From an uncultured Eubacteriales bacterium (GTDB lineage Bacteria > Bacillota > Clostridia > Christensenellales > UBA1242), in the NCBI GenBank assembly GCA_902496015.1, contig CABUZJ010000003.1, positions 62,001 through 126,000 on the forward strand: 64,000 nucleotides of DNA. Direction: 5' to 3'. The notes beneath the pieces are model-generated. The model saw nothing but the letters and a program-made list of their open reading frames with translations. It searched no databases and was not told the DNA's origin. Each line of letters starts with the position of its first letter. Within the stretch, counting starts at the first letter, position 1. Shown here piece by piece: positions 34,615 to 47,820 of the stretch. A program made the translations under genes and the position numbers.

Positions 34615-35652
34615 TTATAATCCGTCCTTTAAAACTCTGCGTTTTAATTGGCCACAAGCACCTTCAATGTCGCTACCTAAGGTTCTTCTTGTTGTTGCAG
34701 AAATTCCCTGTTCTTTCAATGCTTTCCAAAACTTATTTTCTCTCTCTTTTGAAATGGGCTTATTTTTACAATCTTTATTATAGTTAACAGGTATTAAATT
34801 GACATGACATGCTATGCCACGCGTCAATGCCCTAAGCCTTAAAGCGTCACTTACAGTAGTATTTTCTTCAAGCATTATATACTCAAAAACAATTCGCCTT
34901 TTTGTCTTTTCATAATAATATCTAACTGCGTCCATAAGTTCTTCAAGACTAAAAGCATTTGCCACTTTCATTAGATTTTTTCGTGTTTCTTCTGTTGTGG
35001 CATGTAAACTAATTGTAAGTGTTATGCCTAAACCTTCATCAGTAAGTTTTCTAATTTTATCAGCCAAGCCACATGTTGAAAGTGATATATTCCTTTGGCT
35101 AATATTTAAGCTTTCTTTACTAGATATAATCTTAATAAATTTAATCACATTATCATAGTTATCTAATGGTTCACCACTTCCCATTAAAACTATATTAGTA
35201 ATTTTTCTATCTTCTTTATTTCCGCCTAAATATTTATTCACACATAAAACTTGCCCTAAAATTTCGCCTGCGCTTAAATTTCTTATTAGCCCATCCAATC
35301 CCGAAGCACAAAAAGAGCAACCCATTCTGCAACCTACCTGAGTTGAAACACATAAAGTATAACCATATTTATACTTCATTAAAACGCCTTCAATAAGTTC
35401 ACCATCACTGAGTTCATATAAAAATTTAACTGTTCCATCCTGACTAATATATTCATGTTTAATTTTTACCGGCAGTTCAATAAATTTTTCTTTTAATTGT
35501 TCTCTTAAACTTTGTGGCAAATTGCTCATGTCACAAAAAGGCACATAATTTGTGCCCCATAAAAATATTTGATCTATGCGAAATTTAGGCAAATTAAATT
35601 CACCTAAAATTTCTTTTAATTCATTCAACGAATAGTCTTGCAATATTTTCAT
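34615..35652 (-). CDS. rlmN: 23S rRNA/tRNA adenine C2-methyltransferase RlmN
   Basis: Radical-SAM enzyme methylating A2503 of 23S rRNA and A37 of some tRNAs. 345 residues from ATG 35652, 1 nt after the fmt stop, with AAGG upstream; an earlier ATG (35673) would overlap fmt. 4Fe-4S motif in VGCRMGCSFCASG, then MGSGEPLDNYDNV and the C-terminal catalytic Cys in TLGSDIEGACGQL. Confidence 0.96.
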   Translation of the reverse strand: MKILQDYSLNELKEILGEFNLPKFRIDQIFLWGTNYVPFCDMSNLPQSLREQLKEKFIELPVKIKHEYISQDGTVKFLYELSDGELIEGVLMKYKYGYTLCVSTQVGCRMGCSFCASGLDGLIRNLSAGEILGQVLCVNKYLGGNKEDRKITNIVLMGSGEPLDNYDNVIKFIKIISSKESLNISQRNISLSTCGLADKIRKLTDEGLGITLTISLHATTEETRKNLMKVANAFSLEELMDAVRYYYEKTKRRIVFEYIMLEENTTVSDALRLRALTRGIACHVNLIPVNYNKDCKNKPISKERENKFWKALKEQGISATTRRTLGSDIEGACGQLKRRVLKDGL

Positions 35653-35653
35653 A

Positions 35654-36610
35654 TTAAACCTTAATGCTTGCATAATCGCTAAACATCATACCTTCTGTTA
35701 ATTTTCTTCCAGCAACTAAACTTTTTGCATCTACAACTTTTCCATTTGGTAACTGCATTTTAGTTATTTCCAAAACCCCTATTCCACACTGCACAAACAC
35801 ACCATTTTTAGACGAAGTTGGTGCAATTATGGTGCCGGCTTTTTGTTCTGTAGATGGCACATTGGCAGGATATGCCTCATAAATTTTAACTTGCATCCCA
35901 TTTAGGTTTGCCCTTGCGATTGGATCTGGATTACTGCCACGAACAAGACAACTAATTTGCTTTGCGGTTTTATTAAAATTAATTGTGCAGTTAAGTTTGG
36001 TTAATTTTGTTGTAAAAGTAGCATTGCTATGCATTTGCTTTTTAGAAACGATTTTGCCTGTTTCAATCTCATCAAGAGTTTCAATTAGTGCTTTTGCTCC
36101 AATCAAAGAAAGTCTGTCTGCCAATTCGCCAGCAGTTTCTCTTTCATTAATTTCAGTTTTTGCAACTTTTAAAATATCACCAGTATCCACTCCTGCTTCG
36201 GTTTTCATAATGGTAACACCTGTTTCTGTTTCACCTTCAATAATTGCAGTTTGAATGGGAGAAGCACCCCTAAACTTTGGAAGTAATGAAGCATGGACAT
36301 TAATAATACCATATCTAGCAATATCAATAATCTCTTGACTTAAAATTTGCCCATAAGCAACAGTTACCATAACATCTGGGTTTAAGTCTTTTAAAACCTT
36401 TCCTCCATCACGCGAAATTTTGTCAAATTCTAAAACTAAAAGCCCAGCATTTTTAGCAAAAACTTTAACATCACATGGCTTAACCTTTTGACCTCTGTCT
36501 GCTGCTGCATCTGGTTGGGTAACAACCGCCACCACCTCATGCCTGCTAGCTAGTAACGCTTTTAAACTTTCAATTGCAAATTTCGGCGAACCTAAAAATA
36601 TAACTCTCAT
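35654..36610 (-). CDS. fmt: Methionyl-tRNA formyltransferase
   Basis: 318 residues, normal length. Formyl transfer to initiator Met-tRNA; N-terminal GART-type domain with FLGSPKFAIESL, the folate-binding block NVHASLLPKFRGASPIQTAI (N-H catalytic pair) and the C-terminal OB domain. Overlaps def by 1 nt, the classical pair. Confidence 0.97.
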   Translation of the reverse strand: MRVIFLGSPKFAIESLKALLASRHEVVAVVTQPDAAADRGQKVKPCDVKVFAKNAGLLVLEFDKISRDGGKVLKDLNPDVMVTVAYGQILSQEIIDIARYGIINVHASLLPKFRGASPIQTAIIEGETETGVTIMKTEAGVDTGDILKVAKTEINERETAGELADRLSLIGAKALIETLDEIETGKIVSKKQMHSNATFTTKLTKLNCTINFNKTAKQISCLVRGSNPDPIARANLNGMQVKIYEAYPANVPSTEQKAGTIIAPTSSKNGVFVQCGIGVLEITKMQLPNGKVVDAKSLVAGRKLTEGMMFSDYASIKV

Positions 36611-37083
36611 TATTTCTTCCCTTTATTACTATTTTGCTCTTTATATCTGTCAATAAACAAAATGCCATCTAAGTGGTCGCATTCATGACAAATTGCCTTT
36701 GCCTCATAGCCTATAAATGTATCTTCTTTTAAATTCCCAAATCTATCGTGATATTTAACAACAACTTTATTTGGCCTTTTCACAATTTGCCATTCGCCAG
36801 GCACAGACAAACATCCCTCTTCTTTAATTTTATTAACTCCCGATTGTTTAATTATTACAGGATTAATAAACTCTAAAAGTCTTTTACCAGTGTCAACCAC
36901 ACACACTCTTTTTAAAATTCCCACCTGCACAGCGCTAAGCCCTGCACCTTGTGCTTTATACATGGTATCTTTTAAATCGTCTAAAAGTTCAGCCAATCTT
37001 TTATCAAAAATATCAACTGGTTTAGATATTTTTCTAAGGGTTTCATTATCTTGTGGATATTTTAATATATTTCTAATTGCCAC
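36610..37083 (-). CDS. def: Peptide deformylase
   Basis: 157 residues. Removes the N-formyl group from nascent chains. Motif 1 GAGLSAVQVG, motif 2 EGCLSVPG, motif 3 CHECDHLDGILF, with the metal-binding Cys and the two His of HExxDH in place; the residue before HE is Cys rather than the common Gln. First of the def-fmt-rlmN-rsgA-rpe series, 83 nt after priA. Confidence 0.96.
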   Translation of the reverse strand: MAIRNILKYPQDNETLRKISKPVDIFDKRLAELLDDLKDTMYKAQGAGLSAVQVGILKRVCVVDTGKRLLEFINPVIIKQSGVNKIKEEGCLSVPGEWQIVKRPNKVVVKYHDRFGNLKEDTFIGYEAKAICHECDHLDGILFIDRYKEQNSNKGKK

Positions 37084-37166
37084 TTTAATTCTCCTAATTT
37101 CTTTCCATTTAATATAGAATATTATAACAAATTTCTTTCATGATTTCAAGTGGTTTCAGTTGTTAA

Positions 37167-39374
37167 TTAACTTAAATTCTGTGGATTAATCTCAACAAAA
37201 CTTAAAACATTTGGGTTCTTTATTTTATCTAACAAATTATAAATAAATTGCTTTAAATTATATTCCCCTTCTAATGTAGACCTAATTAAAATTTGATATC
37301 TAAATTTATTTTGAATCCTTCCAATAGGCGATTTCATAACCCCTAAATAAATTATGGATTCCCCGTTTTCCTTTTGATAATTCTGCATTTGTTCATAAAT
37401 TGTTTTAGTATGATTTCTCACTTCTTCCTCGTCTTCACCACTAAGCAAAATTCTAAAAATAGTCGCAAAAGGTGGAAAATTGGTAACCGACCTAGTGTTA
37501 GCTTCTTTCTTATAAAAACTAGTATAATCATAGTTGCTAGCCAGTCTATATATGTAATGCCTTGGGCTATAAGTTTGCAAAACAATCTCACCTTGCTTAT
37601 CTGCTCTACCTGCCCGACCAGCAACTTGCGTTATTAATTGAAAGGTTTTTTCACATGCTTTATAACTTGTTTGATGTAAACTCACATCAGCATCAATAAT
37701 TCCCACCAAGGTTACCTGCGGAAAATCATGCCCTTTTGCTATCATTTGAGTGCCTACTAAAATTTGTGCTTTACCAGACCTAAATTCATTCAAAATTTTA
37801 ACATGACTATCTTTATTTTGTGTAGTATCATTATCCATTCTAAGCACTTTCACATTTGGAAAAAGATTTTTAAGTTCTTCCACAACTTTTTGAGTGCCTA
37901 TTGCACCTTGCTTAATAGATGAACTGCCACAATTAGGGCAAACATCAAAAACTTTATATCTGTTACCACAATAATGGCATTTTAAAACATTTTCACTTCT
38001 ATGGTAAACAAGTGAAACATCACAATCTTGACATTTTGCAACCCAACCACATTCTTTACACATTAGAAACGAAGCATAACCTCTTCTGTTTAAAAATATC
38101 ATGGCTTGATTACCTTCATTTAAAGTCTTGGTTAATTTTTCTTCTAAAAGTCTTGAAAAAATACCATTATTCCCTTCCCTAATCTCTTTTGCCATATCAA
38201 CAATAGTAAGCGGTGGCAAAGGTTTTGCATTAACTCTTTGTTTCATTTCAAGTAATTTATATTTACCAATAATTGCCTTATGATAACTTTCAAGAGAAGG
38301 AGTTGCACTCCCTAAAACCAAAGCACAATTAGCAACCTTTGCTCTAAATTCGGCAACTTCAATCGTGTTATATCTTGGGTGGCTTTCACTTATATAAGAA
38401 CCATCGTGTTCTTCATCAATAATAATTACGCCAATATTTTTTAAGGGAGCAAAAATAGCAGAGCGTGCACCTATAACTATTTTTGCATCTCCTAACAAAA
38501 TTCGCTTCCATTCGTCAAATCTTTCACCTGCTGACAGCCCGCTGTGCAAAATTGCAATATTTTCGCCAAACCTTGCTCTAAAATTACCTAACACCTGTGG
38601 AGTTAATGAAATTTCAGGAACAAGCATCATTGCCGTTTTTCCTAATTCTATTTTCTGCTTTATAACATTCATATAAACTTCGGTTTTACCACTACCTGTT
38701 ATACCATGCAATAAAAAACAAGAATTATTATTCACAATTTCACTAACAACACTTTTTTGCAAATCGGTTAAAATAATTTCTTTATTTTCTGTATTATTAA
38801 TTTGTTTATAAGGTGCCCTAAACGCAACTCTTTCAGTTGCAACAATTATGCCTTCGTTTTTTAATTTTAAAATTGCAGAATTTCCAAATTTTTTATTTAA
38901 GTCTGCTTGCAAAGCTTTTCCCTTTTCAAGAAGAAAATAAATTGCACCCATTTGCGACTTAGCATTGGCTTTAAGTTTACTAAGGTATTCTTTTGCTTTA
39001 TTATCATCTGCAATGCTAAGTTCAGTTATAACTAAGTCTTTTATTTTCCCCGAACGCATTTCGCTTGGTAAAAATAGTCTAAAACTATCAGCAAGCCCAA
39101 TATGATATTGATCTTTCAAAAACTCACTAAGTTTAAATTGCTCTTCATTAATCACGCAAAAATTTTCAAGGGGTTTAATTATTGCTTTTAGTTTATGATT
39201 AGTTACATTAGTTGTTTCACTCACTGCAACAACAATTCCTTCAATTGTTCGCGAACCAAATGGCACAAGCACTCTCATACCTTTTTCAATAGTAAGTTCT
39301 TTTGGAATAATATAGTCAAAGACTTTGTCTATTTGACTGCTTGCAATATCTACAATAACACTTGCATAAGCCAT
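37167..39374 (-). CDS. priA: Primosomal replication restart helicase PriA
   Basis: 735 residues. Superfamily 2 helicase reloading the replisome at stalled forks: N-terminal 3'-end-binding region, Walker A HGITGSGKTEVYMN, DEEHDGSY box, paired-Cys zinc region (CKECGWVAKCQDCDVS; CHYCGNRYKVFDVCPNC) and QVAGRAGR motif VI. The gmk and coaBC genes often found between rpoZ and priA are absent. Confidence 0.97.
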   Translation of the reverse strand: MAYASVIVDIASSQIDKVFDYIIPKELTIEKGMRVLVPFGSRTIEGIVVAVSETTNVTNHKLKAIIKPLENFCVINEEQFKLSEFLKDQYHIGLADSFRLFLPSEMRSGKIKDLVITELSIADDNKAKEYLSKLKANAKSQMGAIYFLLEKGKALQADLNKKFGNSAILKLKNEGIIVATERVAFRAPYKQINNTENKEIILTDLQKSVVSEIVNNNSCFLLHGITGSGKTEVYMNVIKQKIELGKTAMMLVPEISLTPQVLGNFRARFGENIAILHSGLSAGERFDEWKRILLGDAKIVIGARSAIFAPLKNIGVIIIDEEHDGSYISESHPRYNTIEVAEFRAKVANCALVLGSATPSLESYHKAIIGKYKLLEMKQRVNAKPLPPLTIVDMAKEIREGNNGIFSRLLEEKLTKTLNEGNQAMIFLNRRGYASFLMCKECGWVAKCQDCDVSLVYHRSENVLKCHYCGNRYKVFDVCPNCGSSSIKQGAIGTQKVVEELKNLFPNVKVLRMDNDTTQNKDSHVKILNEFRSGKAQILVGTQMIAKGHDFPQVTLVGIIDADVSLHQTSYKACEKTFQLITQVAGRAGRADKQGEIVLQTYSPRHYIYRLASNYDYTSFYKKEANTRSVTNFPPFATIFRILLSGEDEEEVRNHTKTIYEQMQNYQKENGESIIYLGVMKSPIGRIQNKFRYQILIRSTLEGEYNLKQFIYNLLDKIKNPNVLSFVEINPQNLS

Positions 39375-39400
39375 TAAATTCTTTTAATTCTCCTTAAAAT

Positions 39401-39429
39401 ATTATATAAAATTACAATAAATTTTCCAA
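39401..39429 (-). promoter_or_regulatory. Promoter of priA
   Basis: -35 TTGGAA (39424-39429), 17-bp spacer, -10 TATAAT (39401-39406) on the minus strand. Confidence 0.65.
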
Positions 39430-39475
39430 ACATAAAATAATAATTTTTAGGAATTTAGAAAATTTTTAAAAATAC

Positions 39476-39506
39476 TTGATTTTTACCCCTTGCATTGTGG
39501 TATAAT
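39476..39506 (+). promoter_or_regulatory. Extended -10 promoter of rpoZ
   Basis: TGGTATAAT (39498-39506) forms an extended -10; TTGATT at 39476-39481 is a distant -35 (19 bp). Confidence 0.65.
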
Positions 39507-39539
39507 ATAAAAAATTGAAAAATTTAGGAGAATTTTATT

Positions 39540-39749
39540 ATGGCAATGATAGACCCACCAATTGAAAAAATTATAGAAATGGCAGGAAGCCGTTACGCTT
39601 TATGCACAGTTATAACAAAAAGAGCAAAAGAATTGTTGCTTGAACGCCCAGACTTTTTTAAGCAAAATTTAAAAATAAAACCTATTGAATATGCTAGTCA
39701 AGAATTTTATGATGGAAAATTCACCATTGTAAAAACTGAAAGAAAATAA
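39540..39749 (+). CDS. rpoZ: RNA polymerase omega subunit
   Basis: 69 residues. MIDPPIEKIIEMAGSRYALCTVITKRAKEL is the conserved omega N-terminus (P-I-E; S-RYxL; KRAKEL). Small subunit that helps assemble core polymerase. Divergent from priA and convergent with ligA. TAGGAG lies upstream of the ATG. Confidence 0.92.
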   Translation: MAMIDPPIEKIIEMAGSRYALCTVITKRAKELLLERPDFFKQNLKIKPIEYASQEFYDGKFTIVKTERK

Positions 39750-39753
39750 CAAA

Positions 39754-39781
39754 AAAATATCCATAATTATATGGATATTTT
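39754..39781. terminator. Bidirectional terminator between rpoZ and ligA
   Basis: AAAATATCCAT/ATGGATATTTT with loop AATTAT, T-rich on both strands. Confidence 0.9.
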
Positions 39782-39799
39782 TTTAATTAAATTTAAATT

Positions 39800-44006
<4,207 letters not shown>

Positions 44007-44232
44007 ATTTTTCTCTTTTATGTTTTTATTAAGTTTAACAAATAAACCTTAAAAAAGCAAATAAACCAGCTGGACATTTAACATAATTTTAATTTTAAAA
44101 ATTTTTAAATAATATGACTAATTTTGACGAAAAATAAAACTAAATAAAAAATTTTGACAAGTTTTGCAAAAGACAGCCACACATTAGCACAAAGTATTAA
44201 AATAAATATTATTATAAAAAGGAGCAATAGAT

Positions 44233-44583
44233 ATGGCAAAATCAACACTTAAAGCACTAGCACAAAAGGCAAAAAATAGATTAAAAAATGTTTCTTTAAA
44301 CTTAAATGAAGAAACAAGTCAAGAAGAACATATCAAAAGGGTTGGGCTTGCAAGTCATGAATATGCAATTATTGCTACTAAAATTAAAATTGAAGATGAC
44401 CCAATTTATAATAAAGTTATAAAACTTTTAACAAAAAATCCCGACACTTATAAACCACTAGGCGAACTAATTGAGCACGATATTTATGATAAATTAACAG
44501 AGCCCGACAAACAGCGATATATATTAAATTTAAGTTCACGCTATCAAACAATAAAAAATAAATACTTACAAAGCATTACATAA
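44233..44583 (+). CDS. Hypothetical protein
   Basis: 116 residues, not recognised. Basic N-terminus (MAKSTLKALAQKAKNRLK), then an acidic stretch and a helical domain with YNKVIKLLTKNPDTYKPLGE and LNLSSRYQTIKNKYL. No membrane span or signal peptide. AAAGGAG lies 7 nt before the ATG. It begins a run of small plus-strand genes between pcrA and the tRNA cluster. A terminator is not obvious; 44584-44726 is AT-rich with nothing seen. Confidence 0.7.
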   Translation: MAKSTLKALAQKAKNRLKNVSLNLNEETSQEEHIKRVGLASHEYAIIATKIKIEDDPIYNKVIKLLTKNPDTYKPLGELIEHDIYDKLTEPDKQRYILNLSSRYQTIKNKYLQSIT

Positions 44584-44726
44584 ATTATTAATGTTTTAAT
44601 AAACTAAACATATAAGTTGCAATTTAATTATTGTTTTATAAAAATATTTATAAATAATTTAAAGTTGAAGCAATTTTTGCAAATTTAATACAGAATAAAA
44701 AATAAATAAAAAATTTTGCATGTTAT

Positions 44727-44756
44727 AAATAATTTGTAAATAACTGGGCATACTAT
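44727..44756 (+). promoter_or_regulatory. Sporulation-type promoter (sigma-G or sigma-E like) of the YjzC-like gene
   Basis: AAATA (44727-44731), 17 bp, CATACTAT (44749-44756). The -10 fits both the sigma-G consensus CATNHTA and the sigma-E form CATANNNT with ATA 17 bp upstream. There is no sigma-A pair at this place. Confidence 0.5.
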
Positions 44757-44771
44757 TTCTAGGAGGTAACT

Positions 44772-44948
44772 ATGGGTAATAGAAAGTACAGACCAGGTGA
44801 AAATGTTCCAATGTCTTGTAATTACAGGGCATATGACGAACAAGGTAATGACGGGGGTAAACTATACCTAGAAAAAGGAAGCCGTTTCCCTGCAACCCAA
44901 CACGAAGGTTCATATTATGTTATGGACATGCGTGATGAAAATTCATAA
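44772..44948 (+). CDS. YjzC-like small protein (58 residues)
   Basis: Sequence starts MGNRKYRPGENVPMSCNYRA and contains KLYLEKGSRFPATQHEGSYY, matching the YjzC pattern (RFKPGE..P at the start, L..G..FP in the middle). YjzC has no settled role. AGGAGG lies 5 nt before the ATG, and a strong terminator follows. The sporulation-like promoter suggests late or spore expression. The gene is short but complete. Confidence 0.75.
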   Translation: MGNRKYRPGENVPMSCNYRAYDEQGNDGGKLYLEKGSRFPATQHEGSYYVMDMRDENS

Positions 44949-44964
44949 TTAAATATAAAAAAGC

Positions 44965-44993
44965 AAAAGTCATTGAATTCTTCAATGACTTTT
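44965..44993 (+). terminator. Terminator after the YjzC-like gene
   Basis: 13-bp perfect stem AAAAGTCATTGAA/TTCAATGACTTTT with loop TTC, then a T run. Confidence 0.9.
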
Positions 44994-45051
44994 TTATTAT
45001 TTTTTTATATTAATGATATTACATTAAAAAGTAGAAAAAATAATATTATTA

Positions 45052-45060
45052 TGCTATACT
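45052..45060 (+). promoter_or_regulatory. Extended -10 promoter of the nuclease gene
   Basis: TGCTATACT (TGn plus TATACT); no good -35 at 17 bp, 26 nt before the ATG. Confidence 0.5.
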
Positions 45061-45085
45061 ATAATAAATTAAAGGAGATTAGCAA

Positions 45086-45628
45086 ATGACAAAATCAACT
45101 ATATCAACAAAACATTTAACAAGTTTTACTGAACTTTCAAAAGAACTAAACTGGAATACCTTTTCTATTAATACCCCAGACGGAAATAAATTAACTAAAA
45201 ATAATTTCACCCTTATAGCAATTGGATATCCAAATAAAGAATTTGAAAAATGGGATATGGAAATTTTAAATAATGATTATTCTACAAAAGAAGATTTAAT
45301 ATATGTACTAGTTATTGAGAATAAGATTCTAAAAATTGGTAAGAGTATAACAACAATGAAAAAAAGAATACAATCATACCATTGCGGTAAGAATGCATAT
45401 AGATTAAAAAATAATTCAACAAACTCTTCAACAAACTGGTTTATTTTGCAATCAGTTTTGGCGATAGGAAAACCTGTTTATATTTATGCTTTATATGTGC
45501 CTAATACAAAAGGAACATTTATGGGTTGGGTTTATCAAAATAGAATTTCAAAAGAAATTGAAAACAAAATTATTTCATCATTTTCAACACAATATGGATT
45601 TAAACCAATAGGAAATAGACAATTTTAA
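45086..45628 (+). CDS. GIY-YIG/T5orf172-type nuclease, probable restriction endonuclease
   Basis: 180 residues. Core LIYVLVIENKILKIGKS (71-87), with I72-Y73 and K83-I-G-K as in the T5orf172/MUG113 branch of the GIY-YIG superfamily, R94 in MKKRIQSYHCGK, a Glu in RISKEIENKII (157 or 159), and Asn177 near the end. These correspond to the catalytic Tyr, Arg, Glu and Asn of the superfamily. It converges on an N6-adenine methyltransferase gene with 14 nt between the stops, which suggests the restriction half of a type II system. Specificity cannot be read. Confidence 0.75.
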   Translation: MTKSTISTKHLTSFTELSKELNWNTFSINTPDGNKLTKNNFTLIAIGYPNKEFEKWDMEILNNDYSTKEDLIYVLVIENKILKIGKSITTMKKRIQSYHCGKNAYRLKNNSTNSSTNWFILQSVLAIGKPVYIYALYVPNTKGTFMGWVYQNRISKEIENKIISSFSTQYGFKPIGNRQF

Positions 45629-45642
45629 ACATTTTTTTATTT

Positions 45643-46938
45643 TTAATATTTAATTAAATTGTATAATTCATTTATAATTTGAATTTCTTTATCTGTAAAT
45701 TTATAATTATTTTCAAATTTTAAATGCTTTAAAAGCATTATATTATTAAAATTTCCATATCTAGTTAAATGTATAATAACTTTATATTCGGGTCTTTTCA
45801 ATAAATTTAAATAATCTGTTGCTTCTTTTTTATAATTAAAAGCAATATAGCCAACAGATTGTGTTACATTTACTTTGTTTCTAATAAATGGCACAAAATA
45901 AGTTGAAAGCGGAATAATTATCAACCATTTATTATAAATATCTTGTTTTTCATTAGCATACCTAGTTTTCTTTACCGTATGAATAGTCTCATATCGATAA
46001 ATTTCATCTTTTTTATCACTTAATTTACTTTTCTGTGTAAAGTTATGTAAATCACATCTGTATTTAAATTTTCCATTATCACCATTTACCATTTTCAATA
46101 CAATAGATATGACTTCATTAGATAAATATAATGGCAAAAATTGCATTGATTTTGGAATAATTACATTTTCTTGAATATCTTTTTTAAGATAAGAATTAAT
46201 AACTTTTGTTTTATTATCAAATATTCCCTTTTGCCAAACAAATACTGTAAAGGATGATCCTATTTGTGGAAAATATTTTTTAACATTATTATCTATAACA
46301 ACAAAACTTCCACATGACAATAAACTTTTTAATGTTGTATTGTTATTATTAAAAGTCATCCAATTATTTGGTGTTATAAAACAAATGTACCCTTTATTTT
46401 TTACCAATTTTATGCTTTGCTCAATGAATTTATTGGATATACTTTGATTTTTATTTCCACCACCCGAATAAGGTGGATTAGCAATAACTAAATCAAATTG
46501 ATTTTTCATATTGAGGCATAATGCATCTTCATTCAATAAATGTTTAGGATTTAATAAATCTCTGCAATTCGCAAGTCTGTTAATATTTAAATCATTATAC
46601 CAAATATTATTATCATTAGTTTTAAATCGACAATAAGCACCAAAGTTTCCATTTCCACAACAAGGATCTAAAATCTTAATTCTTTTTCTTTTCCAAAATT
46701 CATTTGGAATATAATCCACCATTTGCTTTACACACTCCATAGGTGTGCAAATATCATCTTTTGAAACAAAATGCGACTTATCCAAATTCAAATTATTAAA
46801 TATGTTAAAAACCTCTTCAAGTGAAGCATTTTTAATAGACTGATATCGATTTTTTATACCTTTCAATAGGTCATTGGTTTTGTTTTCTAAATTTAAATCA
46901 AAAATAGATATTTGTGTATTGTCTTTTGCCATTTTCAA
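45643..46938 (-). CDS. N6-adenine DNA methyltransferase (gamma-type order)
   Basis: 431 residues. SAM-binding motif I ILDPCCGNGNFGAY (89-102), catalytic motif IV NPPY at 154-157, hydrophobic strand VIANPPYSGGG; motif I precedes motif IV, as in gamma-class amino-methyltransferases. The C-terminal half (about 270-431) would be the target-recognition domain. The TTG at 46938 has AAGGA 6 nt upstream; an ATG two codons later is 12 nt away, so TTG is preferred. Expected to protect host DNA against the neighbouring nuclease. Its leader is about 98 nt long. Confidence 0.88.
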   Translation of the reverse strand: MKMAKDNTQISIFDLNLENKTNDLLKGIKNRYQSIKNASLEEVFNIFNNLNLDKSHFVSKDDICTPMECVKQMVDYIPNEFWKRKRIKILDPCCGNGNFGAYCRFKTNDNNIWYNDLNINRLANCRDLLNPKHLLNEDALCLNMKNQFDLVIANPPYSGGGNKNQSISNKFIEQSIKLVKNKGYICFITPNNWMTFNNNNTTLKSLLSCGSFVVIDNNVKKYFPQIGSSFTVFVWQKGIFDNKTKVINSYLKKDIQENVIIPKSMQFLPLYLSNEVISIVLKMVNGDNGKFKYRCDLHNFTQKSKLSDKKDEIYRYETIHTVKKTRYANEKQDIYNKWLIIIPLSTYFVPFIRNKVNVTQSVGYIAFNYKKEATDYLNLLKRPEYKVIIHLTRYGNFNNIMLLKHLKFENNYKFTDKEIQIINELYNLIKY

Positions 46939-47042
46939 GTTATTTCCTTTACATTATTTTAAGTATAAAAATCCAAAATCACAATTAAAATAATAAAATA
47001 TTCTTATATTGCGACATTATCTAATTTAAATAATATGTTATT

Positions 47043-47071
47043 AGTATAACACAAATTTTATTGCTACTCAA
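47043..47071 (-). promoter_or_regulatory. Promoter of the methyltransferase gene
   Basis: -35 TTGAGT (47066-47071), 17-bp spacer, -10 TATACT (47043-47048). The remaining gap to the tRNA-Leu (47072-47191) and the leader are AT-rich; nothing else seen. Confidence 0.6.
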
Positions 47072-47191
47072 ATATTTTTATATTTATATACTAACAATAA
47101 ATAAACTAATATAAATATATATTTTGTTAAAAAAATAAAATCTAATAAAATCCACAATTTTTCTTAAACTAATAATTAATAAAATTATAAT

Positions 47192-47277
47192 TGGTGCGGG
47201 CGACAGGAGTTGAACCTGCACAAGAGAATCTTACACGGACCTGAACCATGCGTGTCTGCCAATTCCACCACGCCCGC
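47192..47277 (-). tRNA. tRNA-Leu (CAG)
   Basis: Seven-bp acceptor GCGGGCG/CGCCCGC, anticodon stem CATGG/CCGTG with loop TTCAGGT, long variable arm (class II), encoded CCA. The only tRNA of the cluster on the minus strand. Confidence 0.95.
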
Positions 47278-47382
47278 TTATATTCTAATTTTATCAGTAT
47301 TTTTTATTTTTAGCAATAATTATTAATTACTTTATTTTTATTTAATCTATTTTTTAGTTTAAAATATATGATATAAATTTTA

Positions 47383-47399
47383 AAATTTTGTCAAAATTT
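47383..47399. promoter_or_regulatory. Palindrome upstream of the tRNA promoter, copy 1
   Basis: AAATTTTGTCAAAATTT, perfect inverted repeat around T, 1 bp before the -35 box. An identical copy lies at 48014. Confidence 0.6.
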
Positions 47400-47400
47400 A

Positions 47401-47429
47401 TTGACAACTTGTGCTGTTCGTGGTATGCT
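47401..47429 (+). promoter_or_regulatory. Promoter of the plus-strand tRNA cluster
   Basis: -35 TTGACA (47401-47406), 17-bp spacer, TGG-extended -10 TATGCT (47424-47429). Confidence 0.75.
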
Positions 47430-47498
47430 TTAAAAGCATGTAGTAGTTTACATGTAAAATTAATGGTAGCATTAATTTGAAGATTTTATTAAATATAT

Positions 47499-47572
<74 letters not shown>

Positions 47573-47603
47573 TAAAACAAACAAAAATGTTTGGCTTTCG
47601 CTT

Positions 47604-47680
47604 GTGCCTGTAGCTCAGCAGGATAGAGCATCGCCCTTCTAAGGCGAGGGTCGGGGGTTCGAATCCCTCCAGGCACACCA
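47604..47680 (+). tRNA. tRNA-Arg (TCT)
   Basis: Acceptor GTGCCTG/CAGGCAC, anticodon stem CGCC/GGCG with loop CTTCTAA, GGTTCGAATCC T-arm, encoded CCA. Confidence 0.95.
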
Positions 47681-47716
47681 TTCAACTGTGCTGTGGAAAA
47701 CAACACTGTTTAATAT

Positions 47717-47794
47717 GGTGGGTATAGCTCAGTTGGTTAGAGCGCCAGATTGTGGCTCTGGAGGTCGTGGGTTCGAATCCCACTACTCACCCCA
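47717..47794 (+). tRNA. tRNA-His (GTG)
   Basis: Has the extra G at -1 opposite C73 that marks tRNA-His; anticodon loop TTGTGGC; encoded CCA. Confidence 0.95.
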
Positions 47795-47820
47795 CTAATT
47801 TAAAACTAAATAATAATCTT

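Noticed and set aside
44733..44744. Sigma-A promoter for the YjzC-like gene from TTGTAA
   Set aside because: Distance from TTGTAA to CATACT is about 10 bp, too short for a sigma-A promoter.
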